A stretch of 64,000 nt of DNA from Kofleriaceae bacterium (lineage in GTDB: Bacteria; Myxococcota_A; Polyangia; Haliangiales; Haliangiaceae), in NCBI GenBank assembly GCA_020633495.1, contig JACKDR010000015.1, positions 1-64,000 on the forward strand, written 5' to 3'. Positions 18,101 to 25,343 of this stretch are shown here, piece by piece; within the stretch, counting starts at the first letter, position 1; each line of letters starts with the position of its first letter. The position numbers and the translations under genes are program-made. The notes under the pieces were generated by a model. The model worked only from the letters and a program-made list of their open reading frames with translations. It did no database searches and was not told where the DNA came from.

Positions 18101-18850
18101 ACCCTGACGGCACCGACGTCGGCGGTGTACGAGAAGCAGTACGTGGTGCACAACGCGAACACGGCGCGGCAGGCGGTGAACATCGACTGCAGCGGTGGCA
18201 GTGCGCTCTGCGACGTCGCACAACACTCGGCTCCGATCAACTCGGGCACGCTGAACGGCGCTGCGGCGCCAACTGGCTACGGGATCCGCGTCTTCGAGCT
18301 CGATGCGTCGGGTGGCCTGGCCGCCGAGCAGCCTCCATGTGTGGAGGCGGGCTGCGTCAACACTCCGACCGTGGCGACGTTCCGGATCCCAGGACGTACG
18401 ACGAACGTCCGTAGGTTCCGGGTGATGGCGGTCGTCAAGCAGATCACCGGGGTCGCCCCGGCCGGTCTCGGGTCTGACACCGCGAGCGTGCCGTTCGCCG
18501 ACTTCATCCTTAGCTACCTGGATGGAAGCGACCAGTCCCACTCCGTCAGGCTGACGGGCAAGACCGATCTGACCTACTCTGGCTGCAGCAACTACGATCC
18601 GAACGCCGACAAGTGCTTCGAGCGCCGAACCTACAAGCGGTACCGCGCACTGAAGTCCGTGAAGGTGACCTTCGACAATGGCAATAACCCTACGGTCGGG
18701 CTACTACTGCAACCCGCAGCGGCCGCGCAACTGCCGGCAGTCTCACCGACGACGTCGACCGGCAATCCTCTGCCGGGACTCGGCGGCCTGAAAGACCTCG
18801 GCCCACTGCCAGCAATCTGGACAAGCACCGAGAGCGCGACGCTGCCCTAG
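12140..18850 (+). CDS. Giant Ig-repeat lipoprotein (surface adhesin-like)
   Basis: About 2,236 residues. The GTG at 12,140 is a guess; an ATG at 12,047 is the other candidate. The lipoprotein signal (LVLVGLAIGLSC, then GGGGGDD) fixes only the mature start. Order: a carboxypeptidase-regulatory-like domain ('LSGVAYYSGPLAGATVTAW'), a helical region, an Ig-like domain, a second carboxypeptidase-regulatory-like domain ('VSGVVFKGPVGGATVKIY'), a helical region, Ig-like domains, and then nine tandem Ig-like repeats of about 79 residues (roughly residues 847-1558). A unique C-terminal 570 residues follow, with Cys pairs (CSNYDPNADKC). No enzyme motif is seen. It is probably a surface protein for adhesion or sugar binding. 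A short lipoprotein gene follows within about 30 bp. Confidence 0.85.
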   Translation: MNERAGRNSQGAASPGRERYRTSRVLRRGLVLVGLAIGLSCGGGGGDDTATTDTTLSGVAYYSGPLAGATVTAWQLVDGERNASVSTTTGEDGSWSLSLGLAYETIELEARGGSYAEPAGAGVVTLDASQALHGFAMDVAPAEHRTDVTITPWSDVTLALARARLARGDREPSFNEALATAHQLMAEHLGFSPTHTPIAPLSSAAVSVTEPVKHALSLAGLSEMAATIGADAGLTFRDINTADLLEVLAADVGGADALFDGANDTLAVSPSSCELPAGCSGRGDGCRAECMVYANTLRARLALRIAGFLQREENGTGLGRADVLSWLEHLTQNDPVAGDGSPELFDGATEPLDTGAPMITWVAPADGATVTGALAVDVTAEDPGGVASLTVEVVGATSTPVTDSDPAAEHFAGTVDTTGRPEGELTLRATAVDEDGNVATADRVVVVDNLDGGSVSGVVFKGPVGGATVKIYRFPDGVKGDLLGEGVTADDGGFTNIVLGNGYSGPLLIEAGGAGTYGEEAAPATTVTFDVTDQLRTVVPVYTDGDAVSGRAVTPLTSFVVTYYEFLRTQQTGTFAEVWGAARTTMQEHFGVPDLLGLQPLRPAQMTTFSSPAKYGLVLVGLSRMAWQASNQGGGDGGSFGTSMNALRVWKVLDQDLADGCWNGMAGSTPLVFGGTQSVADDSARKRLADAIVAYLGSAQNQTPFDGAADILPLLDTLSLAGPAAGDGTTCAAGELFPTPGDTYDQTPPVMTFEAPTPGADAYVRQSITVAALATDDLDLRPATVFTAPADLADLDADGDGTDRDATITIDTASRPDGPLTITATGTDDSGNVGTGTRTFTIDNTQPVIAIDGVTADGYYPGAVTLSFSQTEANPGTLTATLDGAAFASGQSVFGEGAHTLVVTAIDLAGNTATLTRAFTIDTTAPVVTINGVTQGAYYNSSRTITYALTDTNGGTVTATLDGASFTSGGAVSAEGVHTLRVTATDLSGNETVVTRTFTIDTTAPVIAISGVDANGFYDASVTITFTQTETNPSTLTAKLDGNPFASGQSVLASGAHTLIVTALDLAGNTASLTRTFTIDTAAPQITIVGVTQGAYYNNNRTITFSQTDANPGALTAELDGSAFASGASVGAEGVHTLVVTATDLAGNQASASRTFTIDKTAPVITVNGVTPNGFYGASVTITFSQADTNPDTLTATLDAAAFTSGQSVFSEGAHTLVVTATDRAGNTSTVNRTFTVDTTAPVVTINGVTQGAYYNVGKTITFTQADANPDALSATLDGLPFVSGSTVSVEGPHTVTVTAVDRAGNQTVASRSFTIDTISPVLSIGGIAANGYYNQSVTITYAQNDANPGTLSAKLDGGAFASGQSVFGEGAHTLVVTATDLAGNTSTLSRSFTIDTVAPQVTISGVTQGAYYNTGKTITFAQNDANPGSLTGTLDGVAFASGTAVAAEGAHTLVVTATDLAGNQTVASRTFTIDTTAPAVTINGVAANAWYASAVTITFTQTEAHPGTLVATLDGVAFLSGQSVSTQGAHTLVVTATDLAGNETAVTRSFTIDTTPPVVAFEAPTPANASLVRGTISLRATASDNLDATPMVTFTAPTGLVDSNASDAIAETIYVTAADGNVTFTARAVDNAGNQATASRTFTVDNTPPTLTWSSAAFVVDNGPSEIWWTPDSGPVLTGNTADASGVTVSVTIGANSYPATVTTGAWNIDLAAGAVAANATVVTVRATDGAGNQTTIAKSLRADTLAPVVTPQTTTVQDERNDTITWGNSSDQSTYGTPVHTHTTTDQTTLGGAGCPDVYKFAYLLDETVPTFGSDPNRNPLRWKVRIADDGVGLASAGPASYRVLNQGGTILRDWTSAGTADNLGGGAYEYTFDLFRNGTNGIAALGTTEGPLQLELRALDRFGRASIVARCWTHHPLAPPVKVENAAVATDQPYALQALTLQDPNGSTTWDDIATKVLNANVAGTSLMDVVVRNGTAEDSYFTITLTAPTSAVYEKQYVVHNANTARQAVNIDCSGGSALCDVAQHSAPINSGTLNGAAAPTGYGIRVFELDASGGLAAEQPPCVEAGCVNTPTVATFRIPGRTTNVRRFRVMAVVKQITGVAPAGLGSDTASVPFADFILSYLDGSDQSHSVRLTGKTDLTYSGCSNYDPNADKCFERRTYKRYRALKSVKVTFDNGNNPTVGLLLQPAAAAQLPAVSPTTSTGNPLPGLGGLKDLGPLPAIWTSTESATLP
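14680..16813 (+). repeat. Nine tandem Ig-like repeats, about 237 bp each
   Basis: The repeats start near 14,680, 14,919, 15,156, 15,390, 15,630, 15,867, 16,104, 16,340 and 16,578. Each ends in a TFTIDTTAP-type linker. Odd copies carry a '(D/N)G(F/Y)Y..SV' motif and even copies carry 'QGAYYN..(K/R)TIT', so the array alternates two types. Confidence 0.9.
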
Positions 18851-18878
18851 GCATCCACCAACTACGATGGGAGACAAC

Positions 18879-19268
18879 GTGGAACGAACCAAGGGACTGA
18901 TGACGCTCGCCGCTGGGGTCGGCGTCGGAATCGCGCTCGTACTGTCGTGTGGCGACGACTCCCCGGGCGACGCTGACGCCGCGGTCTGCGACTGCCCGGC
19001 AGCCGAAGCTCCGCTAGCGGGTCGGGTCCAGGAATTCGAGGAGACCGCCGAGATCGCGGTGCAGACGTCACGCGCGATCGGCGTCGATTGTCCGAGCGAC
19101 GCGATTCCGCTAGGCGGTAGCTGTCTCCTCGATGAACTTGCCGCGGAGCGAGTGAACCTGACGATGGCCTACCAGGGCAGCCAGACGTGGGTGTGCCGCT
19201 GGGATAACCTGTCGCCCGAGCCGAGGATGGGGATAGTGCGGGTCCGGTGCCTCATGCCGGCCCAATAG
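18879..19268 (+). CDS. Small Cys-containing lipoprotein
   Basis: 129 residues. The GTG at 18,879 is preferred because a GGGAG Shine-Dalgarno lies just upstream and it gives a compact signal (VERTKGLMTLAAGVGVGIALVLSC). The in-frame ATG at 18,867 is the alternative. The mature protein starts GDDSPGDADAAVCDCPAAE and ends in a strand-rich domain with paired Cys (TWVCRW, VRVRCL). It follows the Ig-repeat lipoprotein closely and is probably co-expressed as an accessory surface protein. No family is recognised. Confidence 0.7.
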   Translation: MERTKGLMTLAAGVGVGIALVLSCGDDSPGDADAAVCDCPAAEAPLAGRVQEFEETAEIAVQTSRAIGVDCPSDAIPLGGSCLLDELAAERVNLTMAYQGSQTWVCRWDNLSPEPRMGIVRVRCLMPAQ

Positions 19269-19309
19269 CGCGGGATTCCGTGCCAGTCAGGAAAATTCTC
19301 CGAGGCGAC

Positions 19310-19494
19310 ATGAACGCCCCCACGATCTGCCCCGCGGCGGAGCCACCGCTCTCGGGCCGAAGCACTTTGGCATCCGCCCCGCCGCCAACCCGGATCCCAG
19401 CGTAGAACTCACGGACGCCGAGATGCAGCAGGTCAAGGACGCGTTGGAACGCCTTGAGCCGATCGTGAAGTCAAAAAAAACAAGGAGTGGGGCT
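19310..19494 (+). pseudogene. Decayed short ORF upstream of the next gene
   Basis: An ATG at 19,310 opens a frame (MNAPTICPAAEPPLSG) that runs out of coding sense near 19,357. A coding-like segment in another frame follows (HFGIRPAANPDPS, then ELTDAEMQQVKDALERLEP). An A8 run at about 19,473 is where one more A would bring a stop that overlaps the next GTG. It looks like a roughly 60-codon gene broken by two indels. Confidence 0.35.
19482..19487 (+). promoter_or_regulatory. Strong ribosome binding site AAGGAG
   Basis: AAGGAG is 7 nt before the GTG at 19,495. It decides this start over the ATG at 19,423, whose leading residues belong to the upstream broken ORF. Confidence 0.65.
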
Positions 19495-20433
19495 GTGGCT
19501 GACCGATGCCTTGCACTGCGCGGGCCGCTCGCCGCCTACGCTAGTCGCACGTCTGTCGCGGTAATCGACCTCGAAGGCCGCAGCGCGCGGTGCGTGGCGC
19601 GATTCGACGTCGACGTGAACATCACGTATCTTGACGTAGCGATCGGTGTCGAGGGCCCCGTCGTGATCGCCCGGAATCGCGGACGAGCGTGCATCTGGAG
19701 CGGTGCCAGCGGCCTTCGGGCGCTGGCTGTTCGTACAGGATCACGGGACCGCTTTGCCGTGGGATTCTCTGGTGGAGTATCGGCGTGGGTCCTGATCGAG
19801 CAGAACCGCGCGTTGAGGGGCCTTGCGCTGGACGGTACCGAGGCCTTCGACGTCGACCTACGGTCACCGCTCGCGTTTCTTGCGTACAGGTTCGTGCCAT
19901 TGCCAGGACGGCGTCTCGCTATCGTTGGCCGTGAGGACAGCGATTCGCTGGACTCGATCGCTACCGTGATGATCGACGAACTGGCTCAGGATCCATCCGC
20001 GGTGCAGACGGCGCTAGCGACTCGGCGTCCGGTAGGGGATCGCGCACCTCGCCTTGCCATCGGCCCGGCCCCTGGGGACTGCGCGGTTGTATGGCGCGAT
20101 CCGGAAATCGAAGAACCTCTCGGTCCCGACGACGACGCCGAAGAACTGCCGGATGTCTGGGGCTTCCACGGCTTCTACGTGCGCGACCTCGGTTCTGGTG
20201 AACTGCTCGCGCGGGTCCCGTGTCGAGCAGCGGTTCCCGCCGCCGCACCATTGCTCGCTACACCATCCGTGATCGCCGTCGAGCGACCGGGCCAGATCGA
20301 CATCTTCGACCGACGTGGCGTGCCAATCGAGACGATCAACGGTCGTGCCGTGGGGCTAGACCGCGACGGCGCACTTCGGGCTGCTCGGCTTGGCGAGAGT
20401 GGCGTGCTGGAGCTTGTCGACATTGGCGCATGA
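19495..20433 (+). CDS. Hypothetical beta-propeller-like protein
   Basis: 312 residues, apparently cytoplasmic (no signal peptide). The sequence is strand-rich with short repeats ending in polar turns ('VAVIDLEGRSARCVARFDVDV', 'IDIFDRRGVPIETINGRAVGLD'), suggestive of a WD40/NHL-like propeller, but no repeat is textbook. An acidic insert (EPLGPDDDAEELPD) lies near residue 220. It ends just before the second direct-repeat copy, so it is the last gene of the bracketed segment. Function unknown. Confidence 0.65.
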   Translation: MADRCLALRGPLAAYASRTSVAVIDLEGRSARCVARFDVDVNITYLDVAIGVEGPVVIARNRGRACIWSGASGLRALAVRTGSRDRFAVGFSGGVSAWVLIEQNRALRGLALDGTEAFDVDLRSPLAFLAYRFVPLPGRRLAIVGREDSDSLDSIATVMIDELAQDPSAVQTALATRRPVGDRAPRLAIGPAPGDCAVVWRDPEIEEPLGPDDDAEELPDVWGFHGFYVRDLGSGELLARVPCRAAVPAAAPLLATPSVIAVERPGQIDIFDRRGVPIETINGRAVGLDRDGALRAARLGESGVLELVDIGA

Positions 20434-20499
20434 CTTCCGTCGAACTCCGCGCTGTAAGGGATGCGACCGGCATCGCCGCGCGCAGGTGTAGGGCGATCG

Positions 20500-20682
20500 A
20501 CGCGTTGGGCTCTCCATCGGCGGCATCCGTCGCCGCGTGCATGCCTGCGGAGACACTGCACTCCCTCGCGATTCTGAACAGTCACGAGCAGTTGGATGGG
20601 ACGGCGCATTGTTCACGTCTGCCGATTCTCGAAGGCCAAATCGCACTCTAGAGGTCTGGGCTTCGATCCCCCACCGCTCCAC
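20500..20682 (+). repeat. Direct repeat copy 2 (partner at 40-247)
   Basis: It matches copy 1 over 134 bp without gaps. The tRNA-like 43-bp block resumes at 20,640, right at the anticodon loop, where tyrosine recombinases often cut. Copy 1 has about 25 bp more between the two blocks. Confidence 0.8.
20640..20682 (+). pseudogene. 3' half of tRNA-Ala (CGC), second copy
   Basis: Same layout as 205-247 with two changes: GGG to GGC at the T-stem/loop edge and A to C in the acceptor strand. Both weaken pairing, so this copy looks more decayed. Confidence 0.6.
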
Positions 20683-20686
20683 TGCA

Positions 20687-20717
20687 AAGGCCGGGAACCG
20701 AAGAGGTTTCAGGCCTT
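20687..20717 (+). terminator. Degenerate hairpin terminator
   Basis: AAGGCCGGGAACC (20,687-20,699) pairs with GGTTTCAGGCCTT (20,705-20,717) with two imperfect positions. It corresponds to the perfect hairpin at 253-283. Confidence 0.5.
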
Positions 20718-21191
20718 CGCGCTTTCGGCCGGCCGGCACGCCCTGATGCTGCGCAACCGCATGAGAGCTCCGCCGAAACGGTTCCAGTACCCTCGCGCCA
20801 CCACTCGAGCACGTCCTGTCGTTTCCGGTTCCCCGATGGCACTTGCCAGTGCTCCGCGACGATGAGTCCAGTCATGCGCTTGGGGGACTTCGCATCCATG
20901 TCCTCAAAGGCACGCGCGACAGCGTCCCGTCCGTCAGTCCTGCGCCGCTTGAAATTGCGGTGAGTGAGAACGAGATGCCGCCGCGATAGCGCTGGGCTGC
21001 GGGGCTCGGAGCGGTGGACGCGCGAGCGGCACGATCTCGACGACGTGGCAGTGCTGCGCAAGGCGGTCGACCAGCGCGACGACGCAGGCGGCGACGGCGG
21101 TGTTTGTCGACGCCTGGAGCTCGTCTGTTGGCTCTTCCAGGCGGTTTCGGCGCCGATAGCAGTGTTTCGGGGGCGCCTGAGTGGTCGCAGC
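20718..21191. other. Gap with gene debris
   Basis: A minus-strand stretch at about 20,780-20,980 reads like protein ('DAVARAFEDMDAKSPKRM', 'HWQVPSGNRKRQDVLEWW') but lacks a proper start and runs into the tRNA-like repeat. It is probably a fragment of a lost gene. Nothing else is supported. Confidence 0.3.
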
Positions 21192-22376
21192 CTACGGCAC
21201 GGAAGCCAGCTCTACGACCGAGGCGCTGACTTCACTTGTGACCGCGAAGGCGACGACATGGCCCCCAGGGGCGGACCACACCGCGCGGACCTTGCACCCC
21301 CGAGCGAGGTCTGCCCAGGCGCCGGTCGCGTCCTTGAGCGTGGCCGGCGCACCTGGATGGTTCGTCAGCTCATAGCGCTCGTAGTAGCAGGATGCGTCGA
21401 CGGGATGGCGGCCGGCAGGGAGGAACTCGGACGTCTCGTGTGGCGCGACGTAGCCGTAGAACCAGAGGTCGTTGCCCGAAAGGCCGACGTACTGGTCCTC
21501 CCAGGTGAGCATGCCCGCCGGCAAGGAGACTTCGCGAGACACGCTTCCGTCGACTGCGGCGAGCAGGACGACGCGCCGGCAAGACTGGCACTGCTGCGTG
21601 TCGTTGACGATGGCGGCCAGTTGTGCGCCGTCGTTGGAGAAGACGAGAGTCTGAGCGGTCTTGCCAAGCGCGTACCGCCAGCGCAGCGCACCGGTCCGGC
21701 CGTCGAAAGCCAGGAGGTCGTCGCCGAACTGGTCGAACGCCTTGCGAAGCGCAAGCACGACGAGGTCACCGCTTGGCGACACCGCAATCTTCCCCGGTTC
21801 GCCGGGGTAGGTCCCTGCGTCCGCGCGCCAGATCGTGGTCTGTTCTTCGCCGTAGGCCTCGATGGTCCACTGGCCGTGGTTCCGGAACGAGGCCAGCCGG
21901 ACCTGAGGTGACACGGCCGTGAGCGGGCCGGCCCAGGTTGTTTCGCGGTTGGGTTCGGCTGGCGATAGGGGCACGACGAGGGGGGGGCCGCTGACCAGCC
22001 GCTGACTTCCGTCGCCCGCGATGATGACAGGCCCCCCTCCGTTCGCGAGCGACGCGTCGGCGAGGATCGTGGCCTCTACCGTGGCGCCATCGAGCTTCGC
22101 GATGGCGACGCGGTGCGGCCCGGACGACTCCGCTGGCGGCAGGTGGAGCGCCAGCCATTCGCTACGCTCGAGCACCTGTCTCTGGCTCGCGGAGAATCCC
22201 CATGTTCCGTCCGCGCCGTGGCCGGCTCGGTCGTTCGTGATCGTGATCGTCGTCTCCCTGACGATGGACGCTGGCGCTCTCGTCGTCATGTGGTCCTCGT
22301 TGCGGTTCGAGCGGCAGCTTGCACAGGAGGTCAGCACCGAGGCCACGCTGAGCCCCCACAGCAGGTTGATGTTCAC
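21192..22376 (-). CDS. Lipoprotein with PQQ/WD-like propeller
   Basis: 394 residues from a GTG at 22,376. The signal MNINLLWGLSVASVLTSC has lipobox LTSC. The mature part contains propeller-blade-like motifs ('LLAFDGRTGALRWRYALG', 'VSPSGDLVVLAL', 'FSNDGAQLAAIV') typical of PQQ-like or WD40-like sheets. A Cys pair (CQSC) sits mid-protein. The GTG overlaps the TGA of the upstream broken gene as GTGA, showing an ancestral two-gene unit. Function unknown. Confidence 0.8.
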   Translation of the reverse strand: MNINLLWGLSVASVLTSCASCRSNRNEDHMTTRAPASIVRETTITITNDRAGHGADGTWGFSASQRQVLERSEWLALHLPPAESSGPHRVAIAKLDGATVEATILADASLANGGGPVIIAGDGSQRLVSGPPLVVPLSPAEPNRETTWAGPLTAVSPQVRLASFRNHGQWTIEAYGEEQTTIWRADAGTYPGEPGKIAVSPSGDLVVLALRKAFDQFGDDLLAFDGRTGALRWRYALGKTAQTLVFSNDGAQLAAIVNDTQQCQSCRRVVLLAAVDGSVSREVSLPAGMLTWEDQYVGLSGNDLWFYGYVAPHETSEFLPAGRHPVDASCYYERYELTNHPGAPATLKDATGAWADLARGCKVRAVWSAPGGHVVAFAVTSEVSASVVELASVP

Positions 22377-22688
22377 ATGCCCTCGTTGATGAGCTCACGG
22401 ACGCGCCGCAGCTCGTAGCCGGACAGGCTGTTGTACAGCTCGTCGTCCCAGACCAGCAGGCCGTTGCGGAAGTCACCTTCCCACTCGTGGCCTTCGATCA
22501 TTTGGTAGAGCAGCGGGCGATCGGAGGCTGGACACGTCTCGAAGATCTGCATGATGCGCTCCTCCTCGTCCTCGAAGACGGACGATGGAGAAGGTACCTC
22601 CCATGATGTCCTCGATCCACGTGGCGCGCTGCGAGAGCGTCAGCCCCTTGAGGGAGTTGTGGTCAGGCAGAGCTGGCTCAACATTCAC
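22373..22688 (-). pseudogene. Frameshifted short gene coupled to the lipoprotein
   Basis: It begins at GTG 22,688 (VNVEPALPDHNSLKG, then TWIEDIMGGTFS) and must change frame near 22,590 to continue as 'FEDEEERIMQIFET', 'LLYQMIEGHEWEGDF', 'YNSLSGYELRRVRELINEGM', stop at 22,373. Repaired it would be about 105 residues, helical and acidic. It faintly recalls helical repeats seen at the ends of secreted polymorphic toxins (inference). The shift lies beside a GAGGAGGAG-type run. Confidence 0.55.
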
Positions 22689-22708
22689 CCGAAATTCGAG
22701 TGGGGCCG

Positions 22709-23061
22709 ATGCGCATCGGCTATGGCTGGCACAACCTGGCCGTCAGCATCCAGGCGACGCTTTTTCCGACGGCACCACGTGGATGGACATCGACAACGAC
22801 CGTCGGATCGACGACGACGAGTTGATCACGCTCTGGGACCACGTGCCGGCCATCGGCCGCAGCGGCACGGACAGCGGAGCCGAACTCGTCGGCGTCGGCC
22901 GAGATGCCGCAACGCGAGCGGTTGCACTCGAGCTGGAGCGCTGGCTGCCGCTCCGTAGCACTGCGTTCATAGGGGAGACCTGCTCGTCGACGGTCTGCGC
23001 GGAGGGACGCGAGTGCAGTGACCTCAACGACGGAGACTGTCGCCTCCCCGCGGCGCCGTAG
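22709..23061 (+). pseudogene. Broken gene with a Ca-binding-like loop
   Basis: An ATG at 22,709 opens 'MRIGYGWHNLAVSIQ'. After a frame change near 22,765 the sequence continues with 'WMDIDNDRRIDDDELITLWD', which has the Asp spacing of an EF-hand loop, and a Cys-rich tail (ETCSSTVCAEGREC). No single frame covers both. It is probably a small secreted Ca-binding protein gene that has decayed, or an assembly error. Confidence 0.4.
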
Positions 23062-23260
23062 CGAGCTCCCATGCGGCCGCGCCCGCCGTGGAGCGGAACC
23101 GCGAGGGGCTCCTTGCACGATGCGAGCAGTTGCGGGCAGTCAGCGCGAGAGGGTACGGGCCGGGCATCTTCGTTTACCAGCTTGTCGACCAGCGGTTGGC
23201 CACGGAGTCGATCGACGACGAGCGATGAGCGGCGCAGGCACAGCCTTCAGACCGATCGGG

Positions 23261-24040
23261 TCACCACTCCTTGTGCCGCACCTCGTCCCACCGCCGAGCC
23301 CGGAGCGCCGTCTCCGTGATGCGGAAGAACACGAACCCGTTGCGACCGCACAAGTCCCACGGCAAGCCGCACGACTGAGCATCGATCGACAGGAGCAGGC
23401 GATTCTCGCGCTCGCCACCGATCGGGTATTCGCAGCCGCAAGGATGCCCGAGCATCTGCAGCCTGGGGTTCTCTGGGGCATCCTCCGCCCACGCCTGCCA
23501 CGCCACTGCATCGAGAAGCAGGCGATCATCGGCCGGCTCTCCGGCCGCACGGACGACGTTGCTCTCGATCTGCGGCCACGTGGTCACGCTGGTGAACACG
23601 GGCCGCGAGGTATCACCGCGACGAGACGCCGGAAGAGCCGGCGGCCACTCGCGGCGTGCCAGCCGCGTCTCGGGTGGCGTGTAGAGCACGCGCGCGAGTT
23701 CGGCATCGTCAACGTGCGTGTAGCCGACCTGCGAGTAGTAGCGGAGCGCGTCGAGCAGGAAGAACGAGAGGAGTCCCTTCCCGGGGAGATCACTCATTGG
23801 CGGCAGCTCGTCGAGCGCGATCTGCGCGACGAACGCGAGCGGCATCTGGGTGACGACCTCGTCGCCGGTTTGACTCGCGGTTCCATCCTGGCGACAGGTC
23901 GCGACAGGCCACGCGACGCCGTCGGTCAAATCAGGCCGCCCGCCGAACCGCGACACACCTACCTCGAACGCGGCTTCCGGGCTTGGCGTACAGGCGATGG
24001 CGATTCCCGCTCGGCACTGCGTCGCGATCTCTGCTCTCAC
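23261..24040 (-). CDS. DUF1963 (YwqG-like) protein
   Basis: 259 residues from GTG 24,040. Residues further upstream in this frame are Arg-rich and unlikely to be coding. Family marks are 'RFGGRPDLTDGVAWP' near the N-terminus, 'LAFVAQIALDELPPM', then 'GLLSFFLLD', and a late 'LGHPCGCEYPI'. DUF1963 proteins are cytoplasmic and occur as immunity proteins in polymorphic-toxin loci as well as elsewhere (family knowledge). It is last of three minus-strand genes with the WD40 and 25,344 genes. The 3' end abuts no other gene. Confidence 0.82.
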   Translation of the reverse strand: MRAEIATQCRAGIAIACTPSPEAAFEVGVSRFGGRPDLTDGVAWPVATCRQDGTASQTGDEVVTQMPLAFVAQIALDELPPMSDLPGKGLLSFFLLDALRYYSQVGYTHVDDAELARVLYTPPETRLARREWPPALPASRRGDTSRPVFTSVTTWPQIESNVVRAAGEPADDRLLLDAVAWQAWAEDAPENPRLQMLGHPCGCEYPIGGERENRLLLSIDAQSCGLPWDLCGRNGFVFFRITETALRARRWDEVRHKEW

Positions 24041-24234
24041 ACGCGCAGGGTATCCCGGTGGGACGGCTTCACGTCCAGCGTTCGCTGGGTGGCGATCGCT
24101 TCTTCTTGCCGCCGGCCCGCCACAGCCGCAGCGTGACCTCGCGGTACGCCCTTGACCGAGAGTCGAAGGCAGCTCTGTCACCGGCCGGCAGGGGGGGACA
24201 CCGCTGGAAGGCGGCCGGATCAGCTGTGAGTACC

Positions 24235-25287
24235 TCACCCGAGGGCGACAAGGCGTTCGCCGTCCCACCCGAGAACGTGGACCTGTCCACCGAAGCCGCC
24301 GACGAGCCAACGAGTCCCGTCCGGACTTCCAGCACATGAACCGAGTGCCCAAGGGTCGTCGAGCCACGGCTCGACCCCTGACTCGCGCCCGCACCCGGGT
24401 TCAAAGCGTGCAACAGAGTCGAGGCGCGGCGTCCAGAGCCGTGCTGAGCCATCGCGCCCCACCGACATCACGAGCCGCGCCTCGGGTGCGATCGCGAGTC
24501 CGTAGACCTCGCCACGGTGCGCGTCGATCACGACCGGATCACCGACGAGATCCCACGCGTAGAGCCGGCCAAGATCTGTGCCCATCACAACCCAACTCGC
24601 TTCGCGGTGGCCTGCCATGGTCATCGCGATCGACTTGCACATCGTGACCTGGCGCCCCGTCGAGAGGTCGAACGCGGTTGCCGCGGGAAGTGGCACGATC
24701 ACGCGATCGCCCGCGATCGCCATGCACGCGTGCGCCCCGAGGGGCGCGGGGGCGAGAGACCAGGCGCATTCCTGATTCCTCCAGGCGATGAGACCCGTCT
24801 CGTTGAGCTTCGCGCCCACTCTCGCGACGATCGTGCCGTCGCGCCCCGCCGCGAGCAGGCTGAGTCGCCCGCTGACGCGGGTGAGCACCTCGCCGGAACG
24901 GTCGTCGAGGCGCCACCGCATCAGCGAACCGTCGACACACGTCGTGATGACCGCCGTCGGGTCGGCGGGATCGACGATCAGGCCGAGCATCTGGTATCCG
25001 CCGCGGTCACCGATTGCCTCGCCGACGAGGCGACGCCCCACGACGCGCCAGACCGCGAGCTCGTTGCCGACGGTGGCGATCCGACCGTCGCGCAGTACCA
25101 CCGCTTCGTGGACCCACTTCTCGTGAACGTCGCCGCCGCGCGCGATGCACACTCCGCTCGCAAGGTCCCACAGGGCGACCTCGCCGCCTCGCGCAGCGGT
25201 GACTCCCACGCGACCGTCTGCCGAGATGGTGGTGACGGTCACCCGACCGGCGTGGTCCGTTGCTCGCGTTGATGGCGTTGCGTCCAT
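24235..25287 (-). CDS. WD40-repeat protein
   Basis: 350 residues. The ATG at 25,287 follows an AGGAAG ribosome site. There are about seven WD-like blades: 'VTTISADGRVGVTAARGGEVALWDL', 'VVLRDGRIATVGNELAVWRV', 'AVITTCVDGSLMRWRL', 'GLAIAPEARLVMSVGRDGSARLW' (each cut here at blade edges) and 'GSPDGTRWLVGGFGGQVHVLGW'. No signal peptide or fused kinase is present. WD40 proteins bind other proteins. It sits between the DUF1963 gene and an unknown gene, all on the minus strand. Possibly part of the immunity-type cluster (inference). Confidence 0.85.
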   Translation of the reverse strand: MDATPSTRATDHAGRVTVTTISADGRVGVTAARGGEVALWDLASGVCIARGGDVHEKWVHEAVVLRDGRIATVGNELAVWRVVGRRLVGEAIGDRGGYQMLGLIVDPADPTAVITTCVDGSLMRWRLDDRSGEVLTRVSGRLSLLAAGRDGTIVARVGAKLNETGLIAWRNQECAWSLAPAPLGAHACMAIAGDRVIVPLPAATAFDLSTGRQVTMCKSIAMTMAGHREASWVVMGTDLGRLYAWDLVGDPVVIDAHRGEVYGLAIAPEARLVMSVGRDGSARLWTPRLDSVARFEPGCGRESGVEPWLDDPWALGSCAGSPDGTRWLVGGFGGQVHVLGWDGERLVALG

Positions 25288-25343
25288 GGTGCGCTTCCTC
25301 CCGATCGTGAGCGTCAGACCCGGTCCCAATGGACGCGACGCTG

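Noticed and set aside
12215..18541. Several long minus-strand frames opposite the Ig-repeat protein
   Set aside because: They follow the repeat period of the real gene and are rich in Arg/Gly/Val with no domain; antisense shadows.
23018..24136. 372-codon plus-strand frame over the DUF1963 gene
   Set aside because: The minus strand carries the DUF1963 pattern; the plus frame has none and is Arg-rich.
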